Of a stretch of DNA of 34,271 bases, positions 8,094-15,267 are shown piece after piece (position 1 is the first letter of the stretch; every line of letters starts with the position of its first letter). Where the stretch lies: positions 1 through 34,271 of the forward strand of contig JAFLDZ010000030.1 of NCBI GenBank assembly GCA_017302135.1, in the 5' to 3' direction. The translations under genes and the position numbers were made by a program. The stretch comes from Lysobacterales bacterium. GTDB taxonomy: Bacteria; Pseudomonadota; Gammaproteobacteria; Xanthomonadales; Xanthomonadaceae. The notes under the pieces were generated by a model. The model ran no database searches and had not been told where the DNA came from. It saw only the letters and a program-made list of their open reading frames with translations.

Positions 8094-9020
8094 ATGTTTG
8101 ATAGGCTTTGGTCTTCGTCGATGGGGTTGATGCCGGTGTCCTTCATGGTGTGGTTGCGTGTCGTCCCGATCCTGCTGTTGATTGTGGCCAATACCCTGAT
8201 GCATGCCTTGCCGCTGTTGGCGATGGCGTTGTTCAAGGCGATTCTGCCGTTCGAACGTGCGCGGCGCGCCTGCAACCCGGTGTTGACGGGGTTCGCGGAG
8301 AACTGGATCGCGGTCAACAGCGCGATGATCGACGGCTTCACCCGCACCCGCTTCGATGTGAGCGGGGATGCCACGCTGCAGCGGGATGGACACTATCTGG
8401 TGCTGGCCAATCACCAGAGCGGGGTGGATATCCTGGTGCTGCAGAAGGTGTTCAACCGGCGGATTCCGTTTCTCCGGTTCTTCCTGAAGCGGCAGTTGTT
8501 TTGGGTGCCAGTGTTGGGGCTGTGCTGGTGGGCGCTGGATTTTCCGTTCATGGGGCGCTACTCGCACCGGCAGGTCGCGAAACATCCGGAACTGGGCAAG
8601 CGCGACATGGAGGCCACGCGTCGTGCCTGCGAGAAGTTCCGCGCCGTTCCCGTCGCGATCATGAACTTCGTGGAGGGCACCCGGATCACGCCGGAGAAGC
8701 AAGCCGCGCAGTTGTCGCCGTATCGTCATTTGCTCAAGCCGAAGTCCGGCGGTGTGGCGTTCGTGATCGATGCCATGGGCGACAGCCTGCACGCGATATT
8801 GGACGTCACGATCGCTTATCCGGGAGGGCGACCTTCGATACTGGATCTGATCGCCGGCCGTATCCCGGAAGTGCGCGTGGCGATCCGCGAGCGCCCCATC
8901 CCGGACGCATTGGCTGGCGGCAACTATCAGGAAGATCGCGCCTTCCGTGCCCGTTTCCAGCAATGGATGAACGGCGTGTGGGAAGAGAAGGACGACGAGA
9001 TCGCGCGGCTGCTGAGTTGA
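8094..9020 (+). CDS. yihG: YihG-like inner-membrane acyltransferase (PlsC fold)
   Basis: This encodes 308 residues, close to E. coli YihG (about 310). An N-terminal membrane helix lies at about 18-50. Motif I is NHQSGVD (the NHxxxxD acyltransferase catalytic motif) near residue 107, followed by FFLKRQLFWVPVLGLCWWAL and the D-F-P-F-M stretch seen in YihG, then motif III FVEGTR. The close ends with FQQWMNGVWEEKDD, again as in YihG. The expected activity is transfer of an acyl chain to lysophosphatidic acid at the cytoplasmic face of the inner membrane. The start is uncertain: ATGs at 8094, 8121 and 8130 are all possible and none has a strong ribosome site; 8094 best matches the YihG length. Confidence 0.85.
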   Translation: MFDRLWSSSMGLMPVSFMVWLRVVPILLLIVANTLMHALPLLAMALFKAILPFERARRACNPVLTGFAENWIAVNSAMIDGFTRTRFDVSGDATLQRDGHYLVLANHQSGVDILVLQKVFNRRIPFLRFFLKRQLFWVPVLGLCWWALDFPFMGRYSHRQVAKHPELGKRDMEATRRACEKFRAVPVAIMNFVEGTRITPEKQAAQLSPYRHLLKPKSGGVAFVIDAMGDSLHAILDVTIAYPGGRPSILDLIAGRIPEVRVAIRERPIPDALAGGNYQEDRAFRARFQQWMNGVWEEKDDEIARLLS

Positions 9021-9050
9021 GCGGGAAACGAAGGAGCGGACGGTCTGAAC

Positions 9051-9079
9051 GCGTTGGGCGGGATAGCGCCCGCCAACGC
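9051..9079. terminator. hairpin between convergent genes
   Basis: GCGTTGGGCGGG pairs with CCCGCCAACGC (one bulged G, loop of about six bases) in the 61-base gap between the acyltransferase stop (9020) and the convergent methyltransferase stop (9082). There is no strong T-run, so termination efficiency is a guess. Confidence 0.5.
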
Positions 9080-9081
9080 AA

Positions 9082-9924
9082 CTACCGTTTCATCCCCAGC
9101 ACCCCATCCAGCGCCAGTTCCACCTTGAATCCCGATTTTTCCAATCGGGTCGCGACTTCACGCGGCACATTGCGCCCGCTGGTGAGCGTGTTCGGGCTGC
9201 CGGTGTAGTGGAACAAGCGGCCGCCGCGACGCAGCACGCGGGCGAGCTGATCGTAGAACACCTGCGAATACAACTCTCCAGCGATACCGAATCGCGGCGG
9301 GTCGTGCAGCAGTGCATCCACCGAAGCATCGGTGATCTGCGCGATCGCCTGCGTCACATCGCCATGGGTCAGTTGCAGGCGCCCGTCGCTGGCGGGCGCT
9401 TCAGGATCCGGCGACCATGGGTTGATCGTGCGCAGCCACAGCACGTCTTCATTCTTCTCGAACGACAGTATCTGCGCCGCACCGGCTTCGAGGCAGCACG
9501 CAGCGAAGTAGCCCAGTCCACCGCAGGTATCGAGCACGATCTTGCCCTGCGGCTGCACCAGCGCGACCTTGCGCCGCGCATCCTCGATCGGCGATGCCTT
9601 CGCCGTGGGCAGCATCTTGATGCCGTCGATCTCGAAAGTCGGTGCGCCCCATTCGGTCGGCACCAGTTTGATCAGCGCGCCGGAATAGCGCGATACGGCC
9701 GCGAACTCGTCGCCATCCCAGTAATGGATCGTGCGGTCCTTGAGCTTGCCGGGCCACGGATAGCGCTGCCCGCGCCATTCCCATGCGTCCGCGTGCAACA
9801 GCGCTTCGCCGCTGGTGCGGCCGAGATCCAGCGAGCCGGCCCATGTGCCCGCGCCGGCATCGCGCGCGGCGGTCAGCGCTTCGCCCAGCGGGCGGGTGAG
9901 CAGCGGGCCTGAGTAGTGCGGCAT
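9082..9924 (-). CDS. class I SAM-dependent methyltransferase
   Basis: This encodes about 280 residues from the ATG at 9924. Motif I of the Rossmann methyltransferase fold is VLDTCGGLGYFAACCLEAGA, followed by an acidic strand end (ILSFEKNEDVLW), GDVTQAI for motif III, and DALLHDPPRF for motif IV. The DPPRF signature hints at an amino-group or nucleic-acid methylase, but the substrate is unknown. The family resembles the COG2521-type predicted methyltransferases. An N-terminal region of about 100 residues of unassigned fold precedes the catalytic part. An alternative start at 9972 adds 16 residues; neither has a clear ribosome site, and 9924 gives a cleaner N-terminus. It is divergent from the DUF1456 gene. 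Confidence 0.78.
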   Translation of the reverse strand: MPHYSGPLLTRPLGEALTAARDAGAGTWAGSLDLGRTSGEALLHADAWEWRGQRYPWPGKLKDRTIHYWDGDEFAAVSRYSGALIKLVPTEWGAPTFEIDGIKMLPTAKASPIEDARRKVALVQPQGKIVLDTCGGLGYFAACCLEAGAAQILSFEKNEDVLWLRTINPWSPDPEAPASDGRLQLTHGDVTQAIAQITDASVDALLHDPPRFGIAGELYSQVFYDQLARVLRRGGRLFHYTGSPNTLTSGRNVPREVATRLEKSGFKVELALDGVLGMKR

Positions 9925-10033
9925 GGCATCACTGGGTAGTGGAGACCCGGTGAGCTTAATCGCTCCGCTCATGCTGCGCTGGGTATGTTGTCGCGGGCGA
10001 TATACTCGCGGATCGCTTCCGTGGCCGAGCCCC

Positions 10034-10507
10034 ATGATCAACAACGACGTGCTGCGCAGCATCCGCTACATGCTCGATCTCAGCGACATCAAGGTCGTGG
10101 AGATCGCGAAGCTGGTCGACCCGGCATTGCCGTTCGAGAAAGCGGAGGTGCAGGCGTTCGTGCGCCGGGAGGACGATCCCGATTACGTCGAGTGCAGCGA
10201 CCGCGTGCTTGCGCACTTCCTCGACGGCCTGGTGATCTATTTCCGGGGCCGCAACGACAGCCTGCCGGCGCGGCCGGTCGAGAAGCGCGTCACCAACAAT
10301 CTGGTGCTGAAGAAACTGCGCGTCGCGTTCGAGCTGAAGGATGTCGATCTGCACGATGTCTTCGCGGTCGCCGGCTTTCCGATTTCGAAACCGGAATTGA
10401 GCGCGCTGTTCCGCCAGCCCGGCCACCACAACTATCGCGCCTGCGGCGATCAGCTGCTGCGCAATTTCCTCAAGGGCCTGACATTGCGCGTGCGCGGTTC
10501 CTCCTGA
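10034..10507 (+). CDS. yehS: DUF1456-family protein (YehS)
   Basis: This encodes 157 residues, matching E. coli YehS in size. The protein is two tandem copies of one helical module: NNDVLRSIRYMLDLSDIKVV at the start and NNLVLKKLRVAFELKDVDLH in the second half, each followed by a basic/acidic turn and a helix ending in LDGLVIYFRG or LKGLTLRVRG. The molecular function of DUF1456 is unknown. The start codon at 10034 is the first in frame that aligns with the conserved MxNNDVLRSIRY opening. It is divergent from the methyltransferase, and its stop is 12 bases from the convergent pseudouridine synthase stop. Confidence 0.9.
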   Translation: MINNDVLRSIRYMLDLSDIKVVEIAKLVDPALPFEKAEVQAFVRREDDPDYVECSDRVLAHFLDGLVIYFRGRNDSLPARPVEKRVTNNLVLKKLRVAFELKDVDLHDVFAVAGFPISKPELSALFRQPGHHNYRACGDQLLRNFLKGLTLRVRGSS

Positions 10508-10519
10508 GCACGTCGCGCG

Positions 10520-11242
10520 TCAGAACTTCTCGCCTGCCGGCAGATAGCGCCATTCGCCCACCGGCAGTTTGCCCAGCGAGAACCGGCCGATGCGCAGCCG
10601 TCGCATCGACGTCACCTGCAGCCCCACCTGCGCGCACATGTCGCGGATCTGTCCGGGCCGCACGGCGCGGATGGCGAAGCGCAGCCGGAATTCGTTCTGC
10701 CAGCTCACCTTGCACGGCAGCAGTTCGCGTCCCTGATAGCTCAACCCCTCGTTGAGACGGCGCAGGCCGTACGGCCCGATCTCGCCGCTCACTTCGACGA
10801 TGTATTCCTGTTCGATCTGATCGGCATCCTCGGTCAGCCGGCGCCACACGCGGCCGTTCTGGGTCAGCACCATCAAGCCGCTGGCATCGGTGTCCAGCGG
10901 CACCAGCGGCGTCAAGCGGATGAAATGGTTCTGCAACTGGCGGATGCCGGACGGATCTTCCGCCCAGCGCGAGGTGGGTGTGACCAGCGTCGCGGCCGGC
11001 TTGCGTCCGCCGATCGCATCGAAACCGGCCGGCTTGTGCAGCAGCATCGTCGCGGGCTCGGGCGCTGTCAGCACCGCGTCGGGATCGATCTCGATGCATT
11101 CGTCCGTCACCGGATGCTGCGGTGCCTCGATGACCTTGCCGTCCACCGACACCCAGCCGCCTTCGATGTAGAGGTCGGCATCGGCGCGCGAGCAGCGGGC
11201 CAGTTCGGCCACGCGCTTGGAGAGTCGGCTGGGTTCGGTCAT
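10520..11242 (-). CDS. RluF-like ribosomal-RNA pseudouridine synthase
   Basis: This encodes 240 residues. An S4 RNA-binding domain fills residues 5-55 (RLSKRVAELARCSRADADLY, WVSVDGKV). The catalytic RsuA/RluB/E/F-type domain follows: LLHKPAGFDAIGG, then VPLDTDASGLMVLTQNG with candidate catalytic Asp117. The usual GRLD before this residue is replaced by VPLD, a divergence seen at the otherwise conserved Arg. The end (QVTSMRRLRIGRFSLGKLPV) is the standard C-terminal motif. The enzyme should isomerise a uridine in 23S rRNA, probably the RluF site, though RsuA/RluB-type targets cannot be excluded. Start at 11242; a reading to 11320 has no supporting conservation. Confidence 0.86.
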   Translation of the reverse strand: MTEPSRLSKRVAELARCSRADADLYIEGGWVSVDGKVIEAPQHPVTDECIEIDPDAVLTAPEPATMLLHKPAGFDAIGGRKPAATLVTPTSRWAEDPSGIRQLQNHFIRLTPLVPLDTDASGLMVLTQNGRVWRRLTEDADQIEQEYIVEVSGEIGPYGLRRLNEGLSYQGRELLPCKVSWQNEFRLRFAIRAVRPGQIRDMCAQVGLQVTSMRRLRIGRFSLGKLPVGEWRYLPAGEKF

Positions 11243-11404
11243 GGGGTGGTCTTGGGCGGGTCCGTGACGGTGCACGAGTGAGTATGGGCGGATCGGGATG
11301 CCGACCGCGGAGATCCGCACGGCTTGCGGCGCCCGGCGTCATGCTTCGGCGCAATGCTACTGTGTTGCGGCGTTCACCGATATCACTGCGGAGCGAGCCA
11401 TCCG

Positions 11405-12325
11405 ATGACCGACACCGCCCCTTACCCGATCGGCACACCCGGCCAGCCATGGGGCGCCGCCGAAATCGCCGAATGGCGTTCGCGCCAGATCCGTCATCGC
11501 AGCTACGCGGCGGACGTGCTCAGCGCGATCGAACGACTGCGCGCGCGCTTCGACGCGGTGCAGTACGGACAGCTCGAATACCCGCCCGACACCTATCCGC
11601 TGTTCGCGCTCAATAGTCGCGACTGGCACGACGCATTGCCCTGCGTGCTGGTCACCGGCGGCGTGCACGGTTACGAAACCAGCGGCGTGCACGGCGCACT
11701 GCGATTCGCCGACCTGCATGCAGCGGACTATGCCGGTCGCGTCAATCTGCTGATCGCGCCCTGCGTCAGCCCGTGGGCCTACGAGCGCATCCATCGCTGG
11801 AATCCCGATGCGATCGATCCCAACCGTTCGTTCCGCGAAGACAGCCCGGCGCAGGAATCCGCCGCACTGATGCGACTCGTCGCACCGTTGCGCGAGCGCA
11901 TCCTCGTGCATATCGATCTGCACGAAACCACCGACAGCGACGAATCCGAATTCCGGCCCGCACTGGCCGCACGCGACGGCAAGACGTTGGAGCCCGGCGA
12001 AATCCCCGACGGTTTCTATCTGGTCGGCGACAGCGAAGACCCGCAGCCCGCATTCCAGCAGGCGATCATCGCGGCGGTGGCGAAGGTCACCCACATCGCA
12101 CCGGCCGATGCCAACGGCGAGATCATCGGCTCGGCCGTGGTCGCGCCGGGCGTCATCAATTATCCGGTCGGCCCGCTCGGCCTGTGCGCAGGCATCACCG
12201 CCGCGCGTTACCGCACCACCACCGAGGTCTACCCCGACAGCCCGCGCGCCACGCCCGAGCAATGCAATGCCGCGCAGGCGGCAGCGGTCTGCGCGGCGAT
12301 CGAGTTCGCGTTGGCGCAGGGATAA
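11405..12325 (+). CDS. M14-family zinc carboxypeptidase
   Basis: This encodes 306 residues. The zinc site is complete: His88 and Glu91 in GGVHGYETSG and His173 in IDLHETTDSD; Glu274 in TTTEVYP is the likely general base. The arrangement matches the compact cytosolic M14 branch that includes REP34-like carboxypeptidases and succinylglutamate-desuccinylase relatives. No signal peptide is visible, so the protein is probably cytoplasmic and acts on small peptides or acylated amino acids. The GGAG ribosome site lies 11 bases before the ATG at 11405. It is divergent from the pseudouridine synthase, with promoters expected in 11243-11404. Confidence 0.86.
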   Translation: MTDTAPYPIGTPGQPWGAAEIAEWRSRQIRHRSYAADVLSAIERLRARFDAVQYGQLEYPPDTYPLFALNSRDWHDALPCVLVTGGVHGYETSGVHGALRFADLHAADYAGRVNLLIAPCVSPWAYERIHRWNPDAIDPNRSFREDSPAQESAALMRLVAPLRERILVHIDLHETTDSDESEFRPALAARDGKTLEPGEIPDGFYLVGDSEDPQPAFQQAIIAAVAKVTHIAPADANGEIIGSAVVAPGVINYPVGPLGLCAGITAARYRTTTEVYPDSPRATPEQCNAAQAAAVCAAIEFALAQG

Positions 12326-12416
12326 ATCGCCAGCGCAACCGCCACAGAAGGCGGCTTGACCCGGCACCGGTCCGGCCGTAGCGTGGCCCCATCGATGCCG
12401 CGACAGGGAACCCGTC

Positions 12417-12914
12417 ATGCTGAACCGAACCGCTTTCATGCTGGCTTTCGCGCTCTCGGCCCTGCTCGTCGGCATGCCCGCGCATGCCGCCAAACCCGAC
12501 TTCAACGGCGCGTGGTCGGTGAAGTGGTGCGACAAGGCGAATCCCGACCGCGACTGCGGCGGTTTCAGCCTCTATCTCGTCCAGGACGGCGACCGCCTCT
12601 GTGGCGAACATCAGGTCGCCACCGTGGGCCTGGGCCGTCTCGACGAAGGCCAGCCCGGCACCGTGCTTGGCATCGTCAGCGGCAACAAGGCCACGGTGGT
12701 GATCGACGCCACCCGCAGCGGCGCGAAATATCTGGCCACGGCCGAGCGCTCGGGCAACCGTCTCCAATGGCGGCTCGTCGGCATGGTGAAATCGGGCGAA
12801 TTTCCGGAGCCCACCATCATTCCGCAGCGACAGGCGCTCACGCGCGACATCAGCGCTCATCAGATCGAACACATGAAAGCCGTCAAGGATGCGCCATGCC
12901 GATGGCCCGAGTGA
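12417..12914 (+). CDS. small secreted protein, candidate immunity partner of the adjacent muramidase
   Basis: This encodes 165 residues. Residues 1-24 are a signal peptide ending in the cleavage signal AHA, so the protein is exported. The mature part starts with KPDFNGAWSVKWCD and has four cysteines (WCD, DCGGF, LCGEH, PCRW), consistent with two disulphides in the periplasm. The fold reads as a small beta-rich domain. An AGGGA ribosome site lies eight bases upstream of the ATG. It is 59 bases upstream of the muramidase gene and in the same direction. In Xanthomonadales type IV effector loci the periplasmic immunity gene usually sits directly next to the effector, so this is a candidate inhibitor; no sequence motif proves it. 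Confidence 0.72.
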   Translation: MLNRTAFMLAFALSALLVGMPAHAAKPDFNGAWSVKWCDKANPDRDCGGFSLYLVQDGDRLCGEHQVATVGLGRLDEGQPGTVLGIVSGNKATVVIDATRSGAKYLATAERSGNRLQWRLVGMVKSGEFPEPTIIPQRQALTRDISAHQIEHMKAVKDAPCRWPE

Positions 12915-12973
12915 CTGTCGCAAGCATCCGTCGTTTGCCTTAACGCTGTGCGCCACGCTTCAAGGAGACTGCC

Positions 12974-14830
12974 GTGGAATACGATGAATTGACCCGGGAA
13001 GAATACGTCCGTCGCACCATCGCGATGATCCAGCGCTTCGAGGGTTACCGTGCCGCCCCATACGACGCCCGCGACGGTATGGCCACCATCGGTTACGGCT
13101 ACACCTTCAACCGCAACAACAACGTCGAGTTGTTCGATCAGGCCGGTGTCCAGCTTTCCGACAGGGAAAGGCGACAGCTGACCGCGATCGACAACGCACC
13201 GGCGAATCAGAGGACCGCGCTCGGTCTCGCCTTTCCCGTGCAGATCACCCGCGATGAAGCGCGCAGCCTGCTCGAAAACGCGAGCCTGCCGAATTACGAG
13301 GGCCCCGCGAACCGTCTGAACATGCCGCTGTCGGACGAACGCGCGGCGCTGGTGTCGGTTACCTACAACCGCGGCCCCGGCCGCGTCGATACGCACATGC
13401 AGGGCTTCACCGAGGCCGTCGCCGACGGCGATCGCGCCGAGGCTTGGTATCAACTGCGCTACAACAGTCGCGGCACCAATCCCGATCCGGACATCGAACT
13501 CGGCATTCGCGCGCGGCGCGGCATGGAGGCGCAGGCCTTCGGCCTCTACGACGATCCCCAGAACGTCACCAGCGACGAAGCGCGCGGCGTCTATCGCATG
13601 CTGCAACTCCATCGCGACGACATCGCCCGCAACGAGCGCGAATGGGGCACCGGTTTCGACGGCACCGCGCAGCCGCTCGCGCACAACGCGGTCGCCACCT
13701 CGAACCGCAACAATCCGGATCTGGTGGCGTTGTTCGGCGAAGTGCCAACCATCAGTGCCGCGCTGGAACCCGCGCGCGACCGTCTGCTCGCCGATCTGCG
13801 CACCGATCATCCGGATATCGCCGACCGTCTGGCCAACAATGCCTTCGCGGCCGACGCCATCTTCATGGACCCCGGCCGCGATCTGCGCACCGGCCCCGGT
13901 CTGCGCGTCGATCAGCGCAACAACACCACCCAGGATGTCGATCCCGACCACGCCGCCACCATCGATTCGCAGCGGATGACGCGCGGCACCGCGCCGCGCG
14001 AAGTCGACAGCAACGATCTGCTGATCGGCAACGGCGGCGACGACACCCTGCGCGCGCATCGCGGCAACGATGTGCTGATCGGCGGCGCCGGTCGCGACCG
14101 CATGGAAGGCGGCATCGGCCACGACACCTACGTCGCCAATGCCGGCGACACCGTGATGGACAGCGACGGTCGCGGCGAACTGCGCTGGCGCAACGAACGC
14201 GGACGCGATGAACTGCTGAACGGCGGCGTGCGCAATGAAGGCGACCCGGCCAACACCTATCGCAGCGCCAACGGCCAGTTCACCTACGTCGTCGACGGCA
14301 GCAACCTCACCGTCACCAACGGACAGGGCGAATCACTGCGAGTGGAAAACTACGCGCCCGGCGACATGGGCATCCGCCTGCAGGACGCCCCCACCCGCGA
14401 AGGCCGCGCCACGCCGGACGCACCGCCCGCGCAGGAAACCAACGCGCAGGCCATCGAACGCCTCAGCCCGCAGGACCGCGCACTGTTCGACCAGATGCGC
14501 AGCGCCGTGCAGCGCAACGGCGGCGGCTTCACCCCGGAGCAGACCGAAAACATCGCCGCCGCCGGCGTGGCCGAATACCGGCGCCGCGAAAGCGTCGTCC
14601 GCGAACCGCAGGACATCGGCGTTTATGGCGACCGTTTGTTCACCTCCTACTTCCCCAACGGCCCCGGCCGCGAACCGAACTTCCAATCGAATGTCCGGCT
14701 GGAGGATGCGGCGAATATTCCTGCGCGCGAGAGTGTGCAGCAGGTGGAAGTGCAGCGGCAGCAGGCGGTGGCGGCGCCGACTCAGGAGCGGGAGCAGCAG
14801 CAGGGGCAGGAGCTGCCAAGGCAGCGGTAG
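12974..14830 (+). CDS. GH24 muramidase with RTX-like repeats and XVIPCD-like tail (candidate T4SS effector)
   Basis: This encodes 618 residues from a GTG with AAGGAG six bases upstream. Residues 10-190 are a lysozyme-like GH24 domain: RFEGYRAAPYDARDG with catalytic Glu23, then ATIGYGYT with Thr38, and SVTYNRGPG later. The usual Asp nine residues after the Glu is Ala32 here, with Asp31 and Asp34 beside it. Residues 350-385 hold RTX-type repeats (GNGGDDTLRAHRGNDVLIGG, GAGRDRMEGGIGHDTY) that could bind calcium. Residues 490-618 open with RLSPQDRALFDQMRSAVQR and end with a Gln-rich tail after NVRLEDAANIPARESVQQVE, resembling the XVIPCD secretion domain. No signal peptide is present, as expected for a T4SS substrate. 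Confidence 0.82.
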   Translation: MEYDELTREEYVRRTIAMIQRFEGYRAAPYDARDGMATIGYGYTFNRNNNVELFDQAGVQLSDRERRQLTAIDNAPANQRTALGLAFPVQITRDEARSLLENASLPNYEGPANRLNMPLSDERAALVSVTYNRGPGRVDTHMQGFTEAVADGDRAEAWYQLRYNSRGTNPDPDIELGIRARRGMEAQAFGLYDDPQNVTSDEARGVYRMLQLHRDDIARNEREWGTGFDGTAQPLAHNAVATSNRNNPDLVALFGEVPTISAALEPARDRLLADLRTDHPDIADRLANNAFAADAIFMDPGRDLRTGPGLRVDQRNNTTQDVDPDHAATIDSQRMTRGTAPREVDSNDLLIGNGGDDTLRAHRGNDVLIGGAGRDRMEGGIGHDTYVANAGDTVMDSDGRGELRWRNERGRDELLNGGVRNEGDPANTYRSANGQFTYVVDGSNLTVTNGQGESLRVENYAPGDMGIRLQDAPTREGRATPDAPPAQETNAQAIERLSPQDRALFDQMRSAVQRNGGGFTPEQTENIAAAGVAEYRRRESVVREPQDIGVYGDRLFTSYFPNGPGREPNFQSNVRLEDAANIPARESVQQVEVQRQQAVAAPTQEREQQQGQELPRQR

Positions 14831-14863
14831 TGGGGTTGTGGGGCAGCGCTGGGCCGGGCTGGT

Positions 14864-14887
14864 CAGCCTGTCGTTTGTGACAGGTTG
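14864..14887 (+). terminator. hairpin after the muramidase gene
   Basis: CAGCCTGTC pairs with GACAGGTTG (nine pairs including one wobble, six-base loop) 33 bases after the muramidase stop. There is no immediate T-run, so it is a possible rather than proven terminator. Confidence 0.4.
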
Positions 14888-15058
14888 GCTGGGTCGTGGG
14901 GGTGGCCGTAGCGTGGTTAAGGGTTTTTTGCGACAGGGGCGTTGTGCAGCGTAAGGGTGCGCCGTTATGGGTGGGCTGGTGAGGCCGGAGCTCTTGTGTG
15001 CGACGACTGTGCGTCGTTGGCGCCGACGATAGTTTCGAGTCGTTAGGTATTTCGTAGC

Positions 15059-15089
15059 CCGGGTATTGCGTAGCGATACTCGGAGTTTT
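15059..15089 (+). terminator. hairpin with T-run upstream of the NACHT gene
   Basis: CCGGGTAT pairs with ATACTCGG (eight pairs, one wobble, nine-base loop) and is followed by AGTTTTT. This looks like an intrinsic terminator that would insulate the NACHT gene from upstream transcription. Confidence 0.45.
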
Positions 15090-15267
15090 TCGAGATAAAA
15101 GCAGCGCTTAGGGTGCAGCCATTTGCCGCGTGAGGAATACGGTCAATGTGCTGGTCGGATTACAAGTAATACGACGTTTTTGAGGTGCGATGTACAGCCT
15201 TGGGTTTTGGCTTCAGCTCTACGCTGGGCTACGACACTTCAATTTTTTAGAATGGAAAAGGATGCTT

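Larger units (their letters stand above)
14831..15267. other. intergenic region and left edge of the AT-rich island
   Basis: About 440 bases lie between the muramidase stop and the NACHT start. It holds two hairpins (listed separately) and a shift in composition: up to about 15100 the DNA is GC-rich like the flanks, then A/T increases towards the NACHT gene. No convincing gene is present; short readings that start at 15123 or 15190 either lack a ribosome site or are upstream extensions of the NACHT frame. Confidence 0.5.

Noticed and set aside
14031..14150. RTX repeats as evidence for type I secretion of the muramidase
   Set aside because: The repeats are few and are followed by about 230 residues with an XVIPCD-like end rather than a type I C-terminal signal, and no type I exporter genes are adjacent.
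15190..15267. Upstream extension of the NACHT protein by 26 residues
   Set aside because: The ATG at 15190 has no good ribosome site, whereas 15268 has AAAAGG six bases upstream.
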